64,000 nucleotides of DNA from Cyanobium sp. NIES-981 (GTDB lineage Bacteria; Cyanobacteriota; Cyanobacteriia; PCC-6307; Cyanobiaceae): assembly GCF_900088535.1 (NCBI RefSeq), contig NZ_LT578417.1:868001-932000 (forward strand). Direction: 5' to 3'. The notes beneath the pieces were generated by a model. That model was not told the origin of the DNA. It did not search any database and saw nothing but the letters and a program-made list of their open reading frames with translations. Positions 1 to 9,599 of the stretch are shown piece after piece. Position 1 is the first letter of the stretch, and each line of letters begins with the position of its first letter. The position numbers and the translations under genes are program-made.

Positions 1-57
1 GAGGCCCGTCGCCGCGAACTTGAGCAGCAACAGCAGCAGCTTGACGCCCACTTCTGA
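1..57 (+). CDS. C-terminal end of a protein truncated by the window edge
   Basis: An open frame enters from the left edge and stops with TGA at 55-57. It encodes a charged tail rich in Arg, Glu and Gln, including a run of five Gln, that ends in DAHF. The composition suggests a coiled-coil or basic tail. Too little is visible to assign a family. Confidence 0.5.
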   Translation, partial: EARRRELEQQQQQLDAHF

Positions 58-164
58 AGGGCGACGCCTCGCACCTTGATTCGGGGTTGCGCTGGTCTAT
101 CGCACGAAGAAGCAGCGCTCGAGCGGCATCGCCGCGAAGCTACGGGCATCGCGAAAGACAAGCC

Positions 165-605
165 ATGACCCAGCCCAATCAGCCGCGCCGTCCCCTCGGC
201 CGCTACCGCTTCCAAGGCGGTCAGCCCCTGGATCCCGAGACCGGCGTTCATCCCGAGATGGTTGCTGAGCACTCCGCTGGGCCGTTGGCTGCCGGCATCC
301 CCAACACCCCCCAGCAACTGATCGCCATGCAGAACAGGCAGACCCGCCCCGAGAAGCCCGAGCGCGAGCAGAACCCCAAGCTGAAGCAGGTGCTGGATCT
401 GATCGGCACGCTGGAAACCAGCGCCGCTGAGGATCAACAGATCGCCCTGATCCTGGTGCGTCGACTGGAGGACTTCCACGACGGCGTGGTGAAGGAGATG
501 CAGGATGACGCCGATGCAAAGCACAGCCAGATCGTGGCCTGGGCCATCGATGCCGACCGGCTAATGCGGGCCCGGCTGCTGTTGGAGAGCGTGGATCTCG
601 ACTGA
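165..605 (+). CDS. conserved hypothetical protein (146 aa)
   Basis: I do not recognise a family. The frame is open from 87, but the ATG at 165 (MTQPNQPRRPLGRY...) is preferred because the 26 extra upstream residues are Arg/Ser-rich and look non-coding. The first ~90 residues are Pro/Gln-rich and low in hydrophobics, so probably disordered. From about residue 90 the protein is helical and acidic (VLDLIGTLETSAAEDQQIAL and on), with no membrane segment or signal peptide. It lies 51 bp upstream of the nuclease-helicase gene on the same strand and could be cotranscribed with it. Confidence 0.6.
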   Translation: MTQPNQPRRPLGRYRFQGGQPLDPETGVHPEMVAEHSAGPLAAGIPNTPQQLIAMQNRQTRPEKPEREQNPKLKQVLDLIGTLETSAAEDQQIALILVRRLEDFHDGVVKEMQDDADAKHSQIVAWAIDADRLMRARLLLESVDLD

Positions 606-656
606 TCCCTTCCCAACGCCAATCCCATCACCATCCACCCCGTCATCACCGCCTCG

Positions 657-3600
657 ATGCCCGCCAGCCGCGACCGCCTGATCACCCCCTCCCAGCTCGC
701 CCTGTTCAGCCGCAGCCCCGTAATCGGCGCCTGGTGGGAGGAGGTGCACGCCACCGATCCCGAGCGGGCGCCGCGTCCCAAGGCGAAGGCCCTCGATGAC
801 CTGCTCAAAGTCGCCGGTCTGAAGCATGAGGAGGTGCTGATCGCCCTGCTGGAGGAGCGCGGCAAGACGGTCGCCAAGCTGCGGGGCCAACAGGACGACT
901 CCGACTACGCGGCCACCCTGGCGGCCATGCGGTCAGGGGCCGATTACATCTGGCAGGCTTCGCTGCGCAACGGCGAGATGCGTGGCTCGGCGGATCTGCT
1001 GGAGCGGATCGAGCAACCCTCGGCGCTGGGGGCCTGGAGCTACATCCCGATCGAGTGCAAGCTCTCCAGCCATCCCAAGCCGATCTACTTGGTGCAGGCC
1101 TGCGCCTACTGCGAGCTGCTCACGCCGATCCTGGGGTCGCGGCCGGAGCAGTTCAGGCTCTACCTGGGGGGCAAGAAGGGCGGCGAGCTGTTCCGCACCT
1201 ACGCCAGCCAGGAGTTCTGGAGCTGGTATGAGCAGCTGCGCCAGCGCTACCGCGATTTCCGCGCCGGCTTCGATCCCAGCTTGGAACCGGAGGATGCCCC
1301 CGGCGATCACGGCCTGTGGGAGCCGTTCATCCAGGAGCGCTTGGAGCGCAAGCGCGACCTGATCCTGGTGGCCGGGATGCGCCAGAGCCAGCGCGACAAA
1401 CTGCGCGCCGCCGGCCTCACCACCATCGACGCCCTGGCGGCCTCAGCCGACGGTGAGCCGGTGCCCGGCCTGGATGCGGCGGTACTGCAGCGGCTGCGCG
1501 ATCAGGCCCGCATCCAGATCGCCAGCGAAACCCGCAGCGATGGCCGGCCGGCGTTCCAGGTGCGGCCGCGGGAGCAGCAGGCCCGCGGCCTGGCGATGCT
1601 GCCGGCACCGGATGCCGGCGACATCTGGTTCGACATGGAGGGCTACCCGGATCCGATCACGGGCGAGAAGCTCGAATACCTGTTCGGTGCCTGCTACCGC
1701 AACGCCGCTGGGGAGCTGGCGTTCCAGGGCTGGTGGGCCCACACCCCCGCCGAGGAGAAACGGGCGTTCGACAAGTTCGTGGCCTGGGTGGAGGAGCGCC
1801 GCCAGCGGTACCCCGATCTGCACGTTTACCACTACGCCAGCTACGAGAAAACGGCGCTCGGCAACCTGGCCTCGCGCCACCAGATCCACCAGGCCCGGAT
1901 CGATCAGTGGCTGCGCGAGGAGCTGCTGGTGGACCTCTATCCGATCGTGCGCAACGGCCTGCTGGTGGGCGCACCCAGCTATTCGATCAAGAAGGTGGAA
2001 CGCCTCTACGACGAGGGCCACAGCGGCGAGGTGGAGAGCGCGGCCGATTCGGTGGTGCAGTACGCCGAATGGCGCAAGTCCGGCGAGCCAGGGGTGCCAG
2101 GGAAGGCCCCCGGCCGGAGCCCGCTGCTGCAGGCGCTGCAGGACTACAACGAAAAGGACTGCCAGGTGACCGAAGGCCTGCACCGCTTCCTGCTGGGGCT
2201 GCCGGAGCTGAGGCAGATTCCCTTCCGGGCCAACCGGTGGGGCTCAACCGCGAGGGAGAACAACGGGGAGGACGCCGACGTCCAGACCCAGGCCTTCGAA
2301 AGGGATCTCGAGGTGGCGGCCCGCGAGTTGCAGGGCGAGCTGCCGGACCTTCTCGAGGATGAAGAAGCCATGGGGCCGCGGGGTCTGAGCTGGCGCGTGC
2401 AGCGGCTGCTGGGCCAGCTGATCAACTTCCACGAGCGCGAAGGAAAGGTGGAGTGGTGGGAGTTCTTCCACCGCCTGCAGATGACACCCGACGAGCGGGA
2501 GAACGACAGCGAGGTGATCGCCGGGGCGCGGCTGGAGGGCAAGGGCCCCATCAAGAGCTCACTGGGTTTCCACTACCGGTTCGATGCCGACCAGCCGCTG
2601 AAGCTGGCCGCCAAGGAGGGCCGCCATCCCATCTTTGCGGTGATCCCTCTGGTTCGCGACGGCGAGCATCTCCAGCCGCTGGAGCCGCTGGCGCTGGCTG
2701 ATGGCAAGACCTGGAGCGCTGCAGGCTTGCTCGACGACACCAGGATCGATCAGGTCAGCCTGAAGGCGTCACCAACTTCGCTGGCCAGGATCGTCAACCT
2801 GCCCGGAGGCCAGCTGCCCGATCAGGCCGATCTGGTGCTGATGCCGAAACTGATCTACCGCACAATGCTCAAGGATCTGGTGCGCCTGGCCCAGGGCTGG
2901 GTGTTCGAGCGCCAGCCCCTGCCGCCGGCCCTGCTGCAGTTGCTGGAGCGGCGATCCGTGCCCGAGCTGGTGGCCCTCAATGAACGGGTGCGGCAGAACC
3001 CGGCCAGCACCGCGGCTGAACTCAGCGCCTTCCTCCAGCAGGCCGATGGCGTGGGTGTGTCCCTGCAGGGGCCGCCCGGCACCGGAAAAACCACGGTGAC
3101 CGGTGCCGTCATCGCCCAGCTGGTGGCCGCAGGGCAGCGCGTTGCCGTGAGCTCGAACAGCAATGCCGCCATCAACAACGTGCTGAAGAAGGTTCAAGGC
3201 GAGCTGGACAGCCGCGGCTCCTCCGCGCTGGTGGTGAAGGCGGCCAGCAGCTCCAGTGAGAAGAGCGATGTGAAGGCCCTGGCTGGAACCCGTGTTCAAG
3301 CCCTCAAGGCCAAGGATCTGCCCGGGAGTCCCGATGTGCTCGGCGCCACGATCTACACCCTGGTGAAGGAGGCCTACGACGGCGCCCCCTTCGATCTGCT
3401 CGTGATCGATGAAGCCGGCCAGGTGTCGCTCAGCCACCTGCTCTACATGAGCCGCGTGGCGCGCAACATCCTGCTGGTGGGCGACCAGCAGCAGCTCTCC
3501 CAGCCCAACCGGGCCGCCCACCCGGGCGAGAGCGGCTTGTCGTGCCTCGATTACGTGATGCAGGAGCACGCCGTGGTGCCGCCCGATCGGGGCGTGTTCC

Positions 3601-4208
3601 TGGCCACCAGCTGGCGCATGCCGCCATCGCTCACCGCCGTGGTGTCGGAACTGTTCTATGCGGGCCAGCTGCAGGCATCCCCGGCCAACACGGCCAACCG
3701 GGTGCTCTGGAAGGGGCCGCAGCAGGGTCTGGTGTTCGAGCCGGTGGCCCACAGCGGCAACAGCACCCTCAGCGATGAAGAGGTGGACCACATCGCCGCC
3801 CTGGTGGAACAGCTGCTGGGCAGGCCCTACCAGAGAGCCAGGTTGGTGAACGGCCAGATGGAAACCTGCGACGGCGTTCTCAGCGGCGAGGACATCCTGG
3901 TCACTGCCCCCTACAACCTGCAGGTGAACCGCCTGCAGCGGCGCCTGGGCAGCAAGGCACGGGTGGGCACTGTGGACAGGTTCCAGGGCCAGGAGGCGCC
4001 CGTGGCGATCCACTCGCTCACCGCCAGCGATGGCGACGCCGCCCCAAGGGGCATCGACTTCCTGCTGGATCCCAACCGCCTCAATGTGGCGATTAGCCGC
4101 GCCCGGTGTCTCTCGATCGTGGTGGGATCCCCCGAGCTGACCACCGGCATCAGCAGCAGCATCCAGAACGTGCAGCGGCTCAGCCGGTTGTGTCGGTTGA
4201 TCGGCTAG
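657..4208 (+). CDS. TM0106-family RecB-like nuclease fused to UPF1-type SF1 helicase
   Basis: A 1183-aa multidomain DNA/RNA-processing enzyme. The N-terminal RecB-like nuclease shows the E-C-K core at residues 133-135 and the QACAY motif at 147-151. An RNase H/DEDD-type exonuclease-like domain follows, with DME at 326-328 and the YNEKDC motif typical of the TM0106 family before residue 510. The C-terminal half is a superfamily 1B helicase: Walker A GPPGTGKTT at 805-813, Walker B/motif II DEAGQ at 918-922, then the VDRFQGQE and NVAISRA motifs near the end. All motifs look intact. The family is associated with DNA repair or defence by domain content only; no substrate is established. The ATG start gives a sensible N-terminus (PSQLALFSRSP). 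The SbcD/SbcC-like pair follows on the same strand. Confidence 0.9.
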   Translation: MPASRDRLITPSQLALFSRSPVIGAWWEEVHATDPERAPRPKAKALDDLLKVAGLKHEEVLIALLEERGKTVAKLRGQQDDSDYAATLAAMRSGADYIWQASLRNGEMRGSADLLERIEQPSALGAWSYIPIECKLSSHPKPIYLVQACAYCELLTPILGSRPEQFRLYLGGKKGGELFRTYASQEFWSWYEQLRQRYRDFRAGFDPSLEPEDAPGDHGLWEPFIQERLERKRDLILVAGMRQSQRDKLRAAGLTTIDALAASADGEPVPGLDAAVLQRLRDQARIQIASETRSDGRPAFQVRPREQQARGLAMLPAPDAGDIWFDMEGYPDPITGEKLEYLFGACYRNAAGELAFQGWWAHTPAEEKRAFDKFVAWVEERRQRYPDLHVYHYASYEKTALGNLASRHQIHQARIDQWLREELLVDLYPIVRNGLLVGAPSYSIKKVERLYDEGHSGEVESAADSVVQYAEWRKSGEPGVPGKAPGRSPLLQALQDYNEKDCQVTEGLHRFLLGLPELRQIPFRANRWGSTARENNGEDADVQTQAFERDLEVAARELQGELPDLLEDEEAMGPRGLSWRVQRLLGQLINFHEREGKVEWWEFFHRLQMTPDERENDSEVIAGARLEGKGPIKSSLGFHYRFDADQPLKLAAKEGRHPIFAVIPLVRDGEHLQPLEPLALADGKTWSAAGLLDDTRIDQVSLKASPTSLARIVNLPGGQLPDQADLVLMPKLIYRTMLKDLVRLAQGWVFERQPLPPALLQLLERRSVPELVALNERVRQNPASTAAELSAFLQQADGVGVSLQGPPGTGKTTVTGAVIAQLVAAGQRVAVSSNSNAAINNVLKKVQGELDSRGSSALVVKAASSSSEKSDVKALAGTRVQALKAKDLPGSPDVLGATIYTLVKEAYDGAPFDLLVIDEAGQVSLSHLLYMSRVARNILLVGDQQQLSQPNRAAHPGESGLSCLDYVMQEHAVVPPDRGVFLATSWRMPPSLTAVVSELFYAGQLQASPANTANRVLWKGPQQGLVFEPVAHSGNSTLSDEEVDHIAALVEQLLGRPYQRARLVNGQMETCDGVLSGEDILVTAPYNLQVNRLQRRLGSKARVGTVDRFQGQEAPVAIHSLTASDGDAAPRGIDFLLDPNRLNVAISRARCLSIVVGSPELTTGISSSIQNVQRLSRLCRLIG

Positions 4209-4338
4209 GTCGACGCCACGCTTCGGAATCGACTGATTCCGCTGTCATTCGCACGTAGATCTTCAGAACCCGCGCTCCAGCTGCGTACGTTCAGAGCCTC
4301 GCCCACAGCACTCCCCATTCAGACTCCATACCCACCCG

Positions 4339-5526
4339 ATGCTCCGCTTCCTCCACACCGCCGACTGGCAGATCGGCAAGCCCTATGCCCGGGTCGCCGA
4401 TGGCGACAAGCGCGCCCAGCTGCGCCGCGAGCGTCTGGACGCCATCCGCCGGCTGGGCGCCGTGGCCCGTGAGCAGGGCGCCGCCTTCATCCTGGTGGCG
4501 GGGGATCTGTTCGATTCCCACCAGCCCACCCGCGCCGACGTGTCGGCGGCCTGCAGCGCCATCGGTGCCCTGGAGCTGCCGGTGCTGGTGATCCCCGGCA
4601 ACCACGATCACGGCGGTCCGGGCAGCCTCTGGCAGGAGGGCTACTTCCGCGAAGAACGGCAGCAGCTGGCACCCAACCTCCACGTGCTCCTGGAGCGGCA
4701 CCCCTTTGAGCTGAGCGCCATCGGCCTGCCCACCGGTGTGGTGCTGCCCTGCCCGCTGCTGCGCAAGGCGGAGTCGGTGGATCCCACCGCCTGGCTGCGC
4801 AACCTCGACCTCTCCCCCTGGTCTGAGGCGCCTCGCCTCGTGCTCGCCCATGGCTCCATTCAGGGCTTCGGCAGCGAGGACAGCGGCGACACCGACGACG
4901 AGAACCCGCCGGTGCCCACCAACCGCATCGACCTGGCGGCCCTGCCCGCCGGGGAGATCGACTACGTCGCCCTGGGCGACTGGCACGGCCTCAAGCAGGT
5001 GGGGCCCCGCGCCTGGTACGCCGGCTGCCACGAGATGGACCGCTTCCCCCGCGCCGCCGACTACCGCTCCGGCCAGGTGCTGGTGGTGCAGGTGGAGCGG
5101 AGCGCCATGCCGGAGGTGTTCCCGGTGGCCACCGGCGGCATCCGCTGGCACCAGATCGCGCATCGCTTCTCCAGCGACGACGACCTGGACCGCCTGGAGC
5201 AGCGCATCCGCGATGCGATTGGCCCCCGCAGCAACGAGGATCTGCTGCTGCTCGAGCTCGAGGGCAGCCTCAGCCTGGCCGCCGCCAGCCGGCTGCAGGA
5301 TCTGCTGCAGCGCCTCGAGGCCCGCCTGCTGCGCCTCAAGCTGCGCGATCGCACCAGCGTGGCCCCCGATCCGGCCGAGCTGCGGCAGCTCACCGAGCGG
5401 GCGGGGGATCCCCTGGTGGCCCGGGTGGCGCAGCGGCTGCAGCAGATGGCAGAAGCCGGGGAGGAGGAAGGAGAACTGGCCCGCATGGCCCTGCGGGAGC
5501 TGCACCGCGCCTGTGTGAACGCCTGA
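4339..5526 (+). CDS. SbcD/YhaO-like metallophosphoesterase, DNA repair exonuclease subunit
   Basis: A 395-aa calcineurin-like phosphoesterase. The metal-binding motifs appear in order: HTADWQIG at residues 6-13, GDLFDSHQ near 55, GNHDH near 85, with a GDWHGLKQ motif around residue 215. These are the family's di-metal ligands (known for Mre11/SbcD). It is followed after 47 bp by an SMC-like ATPase, the usual nuclease/ATPase pairing of SbcCD and YhaO/YhaN. The sequence resembles the YhaO branch more than classical SbcD. Its expected role is end processing of double-strand breaks or hairpins. The 130 bp upstream contains no obvious gene or terminator. Confidence 0.85.
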   Translation: MLRFLHTADWQIGKPYARVADGDKRAQLRRERLDAIRRLGAVAREQGAAFILVAGDLFDSHQPTRADVSAACSAIGALELPVLVIPGNHDHGGPGSLWQEGYFREERQQLAPNLHVLLERHPFELSAIGLPTGVVLPCPLLRKAESVDPTAWLRNLDLSPWSEAPRLVLAHGSIQGFGSEDSGDTDDENPPVPTNRIDLAALPAGEIDYVALGDWHGLKQVGPRAWYAGCHEMDRFPRAADYRSGQVLVVQVERSAMPEVFPVATGGIRWHQIAHRFSSDDDLDRLEQRIRDAIGPRSNEDLLLLELEGSLSLAAASRLQDLLQRLEARLLRLKLRDRTSVAPDPAELRQLTERAGDPLVARVAQRLQQMAEAGEEEGELARMALRELHRACVNA

Positions 5527-5573
5527 AGTCCAAACCCACGCCGACCTGACTGCCCCCCGCCACCGAGCTCCCC

Positions 5574-8324
5574 ATGCGACTGCACTCCGCCCGCCTGCGC
5601 GACTACCGCCTCCACCGCGATCTGGCGGTGAGCTTCGATCCAGGCCTCACGGTGATCGCCGGCCCCAACCAGTCCGGCAAGAGCACTCTGGCCGAGGCCC
5701 TGCACCGCGCCCTGTTCCTGCCTGCCAAGACCGGCGGCGCGCTGCTCGAGGGCATTCGCACCGATCCGTTCATGGCCGACCCCGACGTGGAGCTGGTGTT
5801 CGAGAGCGGCGGCGAAGCCTGGACGCTGCGCAAGCGCTTCGCCGGCACCCGCGGCAGCGTGTCGCTGCAGGACAGCCGCGGCCGCAGCCTCCAGGGCGAT
5901 GCCGCCGAGGAGCGGCTGGCCGAGCTGCTCGGCACCGCCGCCGTAGCCCGCAACCGGGGCGCCGCCGATCAGCTCAGGGAGCGCTGGGGGCACCTGTGGG
6001 TATGGCAGGGGTCCTCCAGCACCAACCCGCTGGAGCTCTCCACCGACGCCTACGACCACGACCGGCTGGTGGAACGGCTGCAGGCCGGCGCCGGCATCGG
6101 GGTGCAATCGGCCCTGGATCAGGCCGTGCGCGATTCGATCCAGCAGCGCTGGGAGGAGGTGTACACCGCCGGTGGCGCCAGCCGCGCCCCCCAGGTGCGC
6201 AAGGCCTCCGCCCTGGCCGCAGCCCGGAGGGCCGCCATCGAAGCCCAGGACGATCTGGAGGCCGTGAAGGAGCTGATCGCTGACCAGGAGCGCGATCAGA
6301 ACGCCTACGAAACCGCCGCGGCCACCCTGGCCCGCATCGCCGACGAGCTGCCCGGGCGGCAGCAGCAGAGAGCGGCCCTCAGGGCTGGGTTGGAGCGCTG
6401 CCGGGAGCTGCAGGGGCAGATCGACAAGGAGCAGCCGGCGCTCGCGGCGGTGGCAGCGGAGCTGCACCAGCCACTCGAGGACCAGCGCCAGCTCAAGCAG
6501 CTGCTGACACAGGCCCAGGAGCTCGAGGCTGCCCAGGGCCCCCAGAGCCAGGAGCTCGGGCAACTCCAGGGCCGCCAGCCCGAGCTGATCGCCGCCCGCG
6601 ATCAGGGCCGCGCCCAGCTCGAGACGCTGCAGCAGGCCCGCGCCAGCAGCCAGCGGGCGGCCCAGGCGATCGAGCAGCGGCTGAACCGGGTGCGCCTGCT
6701 GGTGCGGCTCCAGGGCCTGCGGGGCCAGCTGGCGGCCGCCGAGCAGCTGCAGGGCCGCTTGGAGCAGCTGGAGCGCGACATCGCCCTGCTGCCGCCCATG
6801 GATGCCAACGCGGTGGAGCAGCTGCGCCGGCTGCAGCAGCGCCAGAGCACCGCCCAGACGCGCCTGGAGGCAATGGCGGCCGGCATCGAACTGGTGCGCG
6901 CTGACCCCGCCCAGCCGGTGCTGCTCGATGGGGAGCCGCTGGCCACCGGCGAGCGCCGCCTGCTGTCCGAGCCCGGGGTGGTGCGGGTGGGCGACGGCGT
7001 GGAGCTGCGGCTGCTGCCAGGGGGCGGCGGCTCGATCGAAACCGCCCGGGAGGAGCTGAACACGGCGCGGGCAGCTCTTGCCAGCGAGCTGGCGCGCTGG
7101 AAGCTGGCCACCGTGGAGGAGGCGGCCACGGCCGAGCGGCGCCGCAGCGACCTGGTGGCGGAACGGGAACGGCTGCTGGAACAGCGCGGTCCCCAGGATC
7201 AGGCCGCCCTCCAGCAGCAGCTGCAGGCCCTGCAGGAGCAGCTCGAGGCCCTGCCCGCTGAGCCCCTGGACGACGAGGCCGTGGCGCTGGATGCCTCCGC
7301 CCACCTCGCCCAACTCAGCGAGGAGCTGCAGACGGCTCGCCAGCAGCGCGACGCTGCGGAGAGGGAAGAAAATGGGCAGCGCTCCGCATTGCAGCGGGCG
7401 GAGCAGGCGGTGGACGAGCTGAAGGCTGCGATCGAGCAGCTGGAGCAGGCGCTCAAGGCCGGACGCGAGCAGCTGCTGGAGGCCCGCACCCGCATCGACA
7501 CCATCCTGAAGCGCTGCGGCTCCGCCGAGGCGCTGGAGCTGAGGATCGGAGAGCTGAGCCATCGCAAGGCTGAGCTCGAGGCCCACCTGGCTGCCCTCCG
7601 CTCCGAGCTGGCGGTCCTGGATCCCGAGCGCCTGGCCGCCCGGGACCGGCAGCTGCTGAGCGAGATCGCCGCGTTGGAGCAGCAGGAGCGGGAGGCCAGC
7701 GACGCCCGCCTCCGCGCCGAAACCCTTCTGCACGGCGATGGCCGCCGGGATCTGCAGGCCGAGCTGGAGCAGCAGCAGGCCCGGCTCGAGAGCTGTCTGC
7801 AGGAGCAGGAGCGCCTGAGCAAGGAGGCCGCCTTGCTCACCCTGCTGCGCCAGCTGCTCGAGGAGGAGCAGAACGCCATGGCCAGCCGATACACCGCGCC
7901 GATCACCGAGCGGATCGGTACCTATCTGGCGGCGGTGTTCCCCGAGGCGCCCCGGTCCGATCTGGCCTACGACGCCCGCCGCGGCTTCACCCAGCTGGAG
8001 TGGCGCCGGGGCAGCGAGGCCGCCTTCGCTTTCGACGTGCTCAGCACCGGCGCCCGCGAGCAGTTCGCGGCGGCCCTGCGGCTGTCGATGGCCGAGGTGC
8101 TGGCGGAGGCCTACGACGGCAGCCTGCCGGTGGTGTTCGACGACGCCTTCGCCTACTCCGACCCAGAGCGGCAGCTGGGCGTGTACCGAATGCTGGAGGC
8201 GGCGGCCGGGCAAGGGCTGCAGGTGATCCTGCTCACCTGTGATCCGGAGCGGAGCCGCACGCTCAAGGGGGCGGCCAGGCTGGAGCTGCCAGGGGATGGC
8301 GTCATGGGGATCCAGCAGCCATGA
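5574..8324 (+). CDS. SbcC/YhaN-like SMC-type ATPase
   Basis: A 916-aa ATPase partner of the preceding nuclease. Walker A GPNQSGKST lies at residues 30-38, directly after a short N-terminal strand region. Residues ~200-800 are extremely rich in Gln, Glu, Leu and Arg with heptad character, the long coiled coil expected of this family. The C-terminal half-site has the ABC-signature-like STGAREQ and the Walker B stretch LPVVFDDAFAYSD. YhaN-type proteins lack the zinc hook of classical SbcC, and no clear CxxC hook is visible in mid-coil here. The 3' end overlaps the convergent VapC gene by 23 bp. Confidence 0.87.
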   Translation: MRLHSARLRDYRLHRDLAVSFDPGLTVIAGPNQSGKSTLAEALHRALFLPAKTGGALLEGIRTDPFMADPDVELVFESGGEAWTLRKRFAGTRGSVSLQDSRGRSLQGDAAEERLAELLGTAAVARNRGAADQLRERWGHLWVWQGSSSTNPLELSTDAYDHDRLVERLQAGAGIGVQSALDQAVRDSIQQRWEEVYTAGGASRAPQVRKASALAAARRAAIEAQDDLEAVKELIADQERDQNAYETAAATLARIADELPGRQQQRAALRAGLERCRELQGQIDKEQPALAAVAAELHQPLEDQRQLKQLLTQAQELEAAQGPQSQELGQLQGRQPELIAARDQGRAQLETLQQARASSQRAAQAIEQRLNRVRLLVRLQGLRGQLAAAEQLQGRLEQLERDIALLPPMDANAVEQLRRLQQRQSTAQTRLEAMAAGIELVRADPAQPVLLDGEPLATGERRLLSEPGVVRVGDGVELRLLPGGGGSIETAREELNTARAALASELARWKLATVEEAATAERRRSDLVAERERLLEQRGPQDQAALQQQLQALQEQLEALPAEPLDDEAVALDASAHLAQLSEELQTARQQRDAAEREENGQRSALQRAEQAVDELKAAIEQLEQALKAGREQLLEARTRIDTILKRCGSAEALELRIGELSHRKAELEAHLAALRSELAVLDPERLAARDRQLLSEIAALEQQEREASDARLRAETLLHGDGRRDLQAELEQQQARLESCLQEQERLSKEAALLTLLRQLLEEEQNAMASRYTAPITERIGTYLAAVFPEAPRSDLAYDARRGFTQLEWRRGSEAAFAFDVLSTGAREQFAAALRLSMAEVLAEAYDGSLPVVFDDAFAYSDPERQLGVYRMLEAAAGQGLQVILLTCDPERSRTLKGAARLELPGDGVMGIQQP

Positions 8325-8703
8325 ACCGCACCGGCCCCGGGTAGGCCGCCAGCTGGCTGTCGGCCGTGATCAGCAGCAGGCCTTCGGCTGTGGCCTGGGC
8401 CAGCAGCATCCGGTCGAACGGGTCGCGGTGCAGGGGCGGCAGCTGCGCCACGGCCAGGGCATGGCGGGCTTCGATGCCAAGCTCCTGCCAGCCCCCCTCC
8501 AGCAGGGCACGGCGCAGCACGGCCGGCTGCACGGTGAAGTCAGGCCTCCCCAGGGCCTGCTTGATCACCAGCTCCCACAGGCTGGCCACGCTGAACACCG
8601 GCGTGTTGCGCGGGTCTTCCAGCATCCCGGCCAGAGCGGCGGGCAGCCGCTGCGGTGATCCCATGGCCCACACCAGCAGGTGGGTGTCGAGCAGCAGATG
8701 CAT
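8302..8703 (-). CDS. PIN-domain toxin, VapC-like (Phd/VapC module)
   Basis: A 133-aa PIN-domain ribonuclease of a type II toxin-antitoxin system. Acidic active-site candidates are Asp6 in LLLDTHLLVW, the Glu in SLWELVIK, the Asp in HRDPFDRMLLAQA and the Asp in LITADSQL. This four-acid arrangement and the length are typical of the family. It starts 8 bp downstream of its antitoxin, so the two form one minus-strand operon. Its 3' end runs 23 bp into the convergent SbcC-like gene. Confidence 0.88.
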   Translation of the reverse strand: MHLLLDTHLLVWAMGSPQRLPAALAGMLEDPRNTPVFSVASLWELVIKQALGRPDFTVQPAVLRRALLEGGWQELGIEARHALAVAQLPPLHRDPFDRMLLAQATAEGLLLITADSQLAAYPGPVRFMAAGSP

Positions 8704-8711
8704 GGGTGGGT

Positions 8712-8972
8712 TCAGCCCCTCTGCTCGAGGCCCTCGAACAGATCGGCCATCTCCGCGGCCGCCATCCGGTCGAAGTCATCGGGCACCTGGCACTGGCCCT
8801 GCAGCAGACCCAGGCGCCGCCGCGGAGGTGGGGCGGAGCCGGCGTCATCGAGGGCGGTGACACGCACCATCGGACGGCCGGCCTTGCAGATCACGAACGC
8901 CTCACCGGCAGCCGCTTCCTCCACCAGGCGGGAGAGGTGGGTCTTGGCTTCGTGCATGTTCACCTGACGCAT
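8712..8972 (-). CDS. Phd/YefM-family antitoxin
   Basis: An 86-aa antitoxin from the ATG at 8972 (MRQVNMHEAKTHLSRLVEEA), which matches the usual Phd-family N-terminus; an in-frame ATG at 8984 would add MRVL. The N-terminal ~55 residues form the DNA-binding dimer domain, and the acidic C-terminus (DDFDRMAAAEMADLFEG) would neutralise the toxin. It is expected to autorepress the operon together with VapC. Confidence 0.85.
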   Translation of the reverse strand: MRQVNMHEAKTHLSRLVEEAAAGEAFVICKAGRPMVRVTALDDAGSAPPPRRRLGLLQGQCQVPDDFDRMAAAEMADLFEGLEQRG

Positions 8973-9188
8973 CAGGACCCGCATCCGCTCTGCTCAACCA
9001 GCTTAGTCGACCCGGTCGAGCCTGGCTGTCCGAGGCCCCCCAAAGGCCACCTCTTCCGCAGCCTGCAGCATCTCGACAACGCCGCCTCGGCGGAGCGGCA
9101 GGCCGCCCGGCGCCGGCGGCAGCAGCAGAGCAGTGCCGAGATCCTGCAGACCTTCCTGGCCTACAGGCTCAGCGATGCGGCCGGGAAG

Positions 9189-9599
9189 ATGGCCCTCGGC
9201 ATCGCCATCGGCGATCCGCTCACCCTGCGCCACGAGCCCGGCAACGCCTTTGATGCCAAGGCCGTGGCGGTGGAGTGGAAGCAGCAGGCGATCGGCTACA
9301 TCCCCCGATCGATGGCCGCCCTGCTCGTGGAGGAGGTGCCGGAGGTCGCCACCGGCCTGGAGGCCGTGGTGAGCGGGCTGGCCACCACCTCGCGGCGCGA
9401 TGCCTTCCGGGTGCAGATCGCCATCCCGATCGCCCGCGCCAGCCGCCGCCTGCGGGAGGCGGGAGCTGGTGAAAGCGGAGCGGCTCTCCCCCCGAACCTG
9501 CCTGGAGCTGGTGAGCGAACAGCTCTGCCCGGGGCATCTGCTGGTGCTGGAGAGCGCCTGGAAATCGGCCGATGCGGCCGCCGGCTTCGAGCTGGGTGA
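9189..9599 (+). pseudogene. HIRAN-domain ORF, probably N-terminally truncated and frameshifted
   Basis: The frame encodes a recognisable HIRAN domain: GDPLTLRHEPGNAFDAKAVAV followed by QQAIGYIPRSMAALL. HIRAN domains bind DNA ends or 3'-OH termini, usually as part of larger repair proteins. The first ATG (9189) falls inside the first strand of the domain. Protein-like sequence continues upstream in frame to about 9010 without a start codon, so the true start may have been lost, perhaps when the adjacent toxin-antitoxin genes arrived. After about 9460 this frame turns into Gly/Ala/Pro-rich noise, and good coding sequence continues in the next frame. I read it as a broken gene, but a short intact HIRAN protein cannot be excluded. 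Confidence 0.5.

Noticed and set aside
5061..8213. Very long open frame on the minus strand opposite the SbcC-like gene
   Set aside because: Leu/Gln/Ala-rich mirror image of a GC-rich coiled-coil gene with no family motif. The sense strand has Walker motifs.
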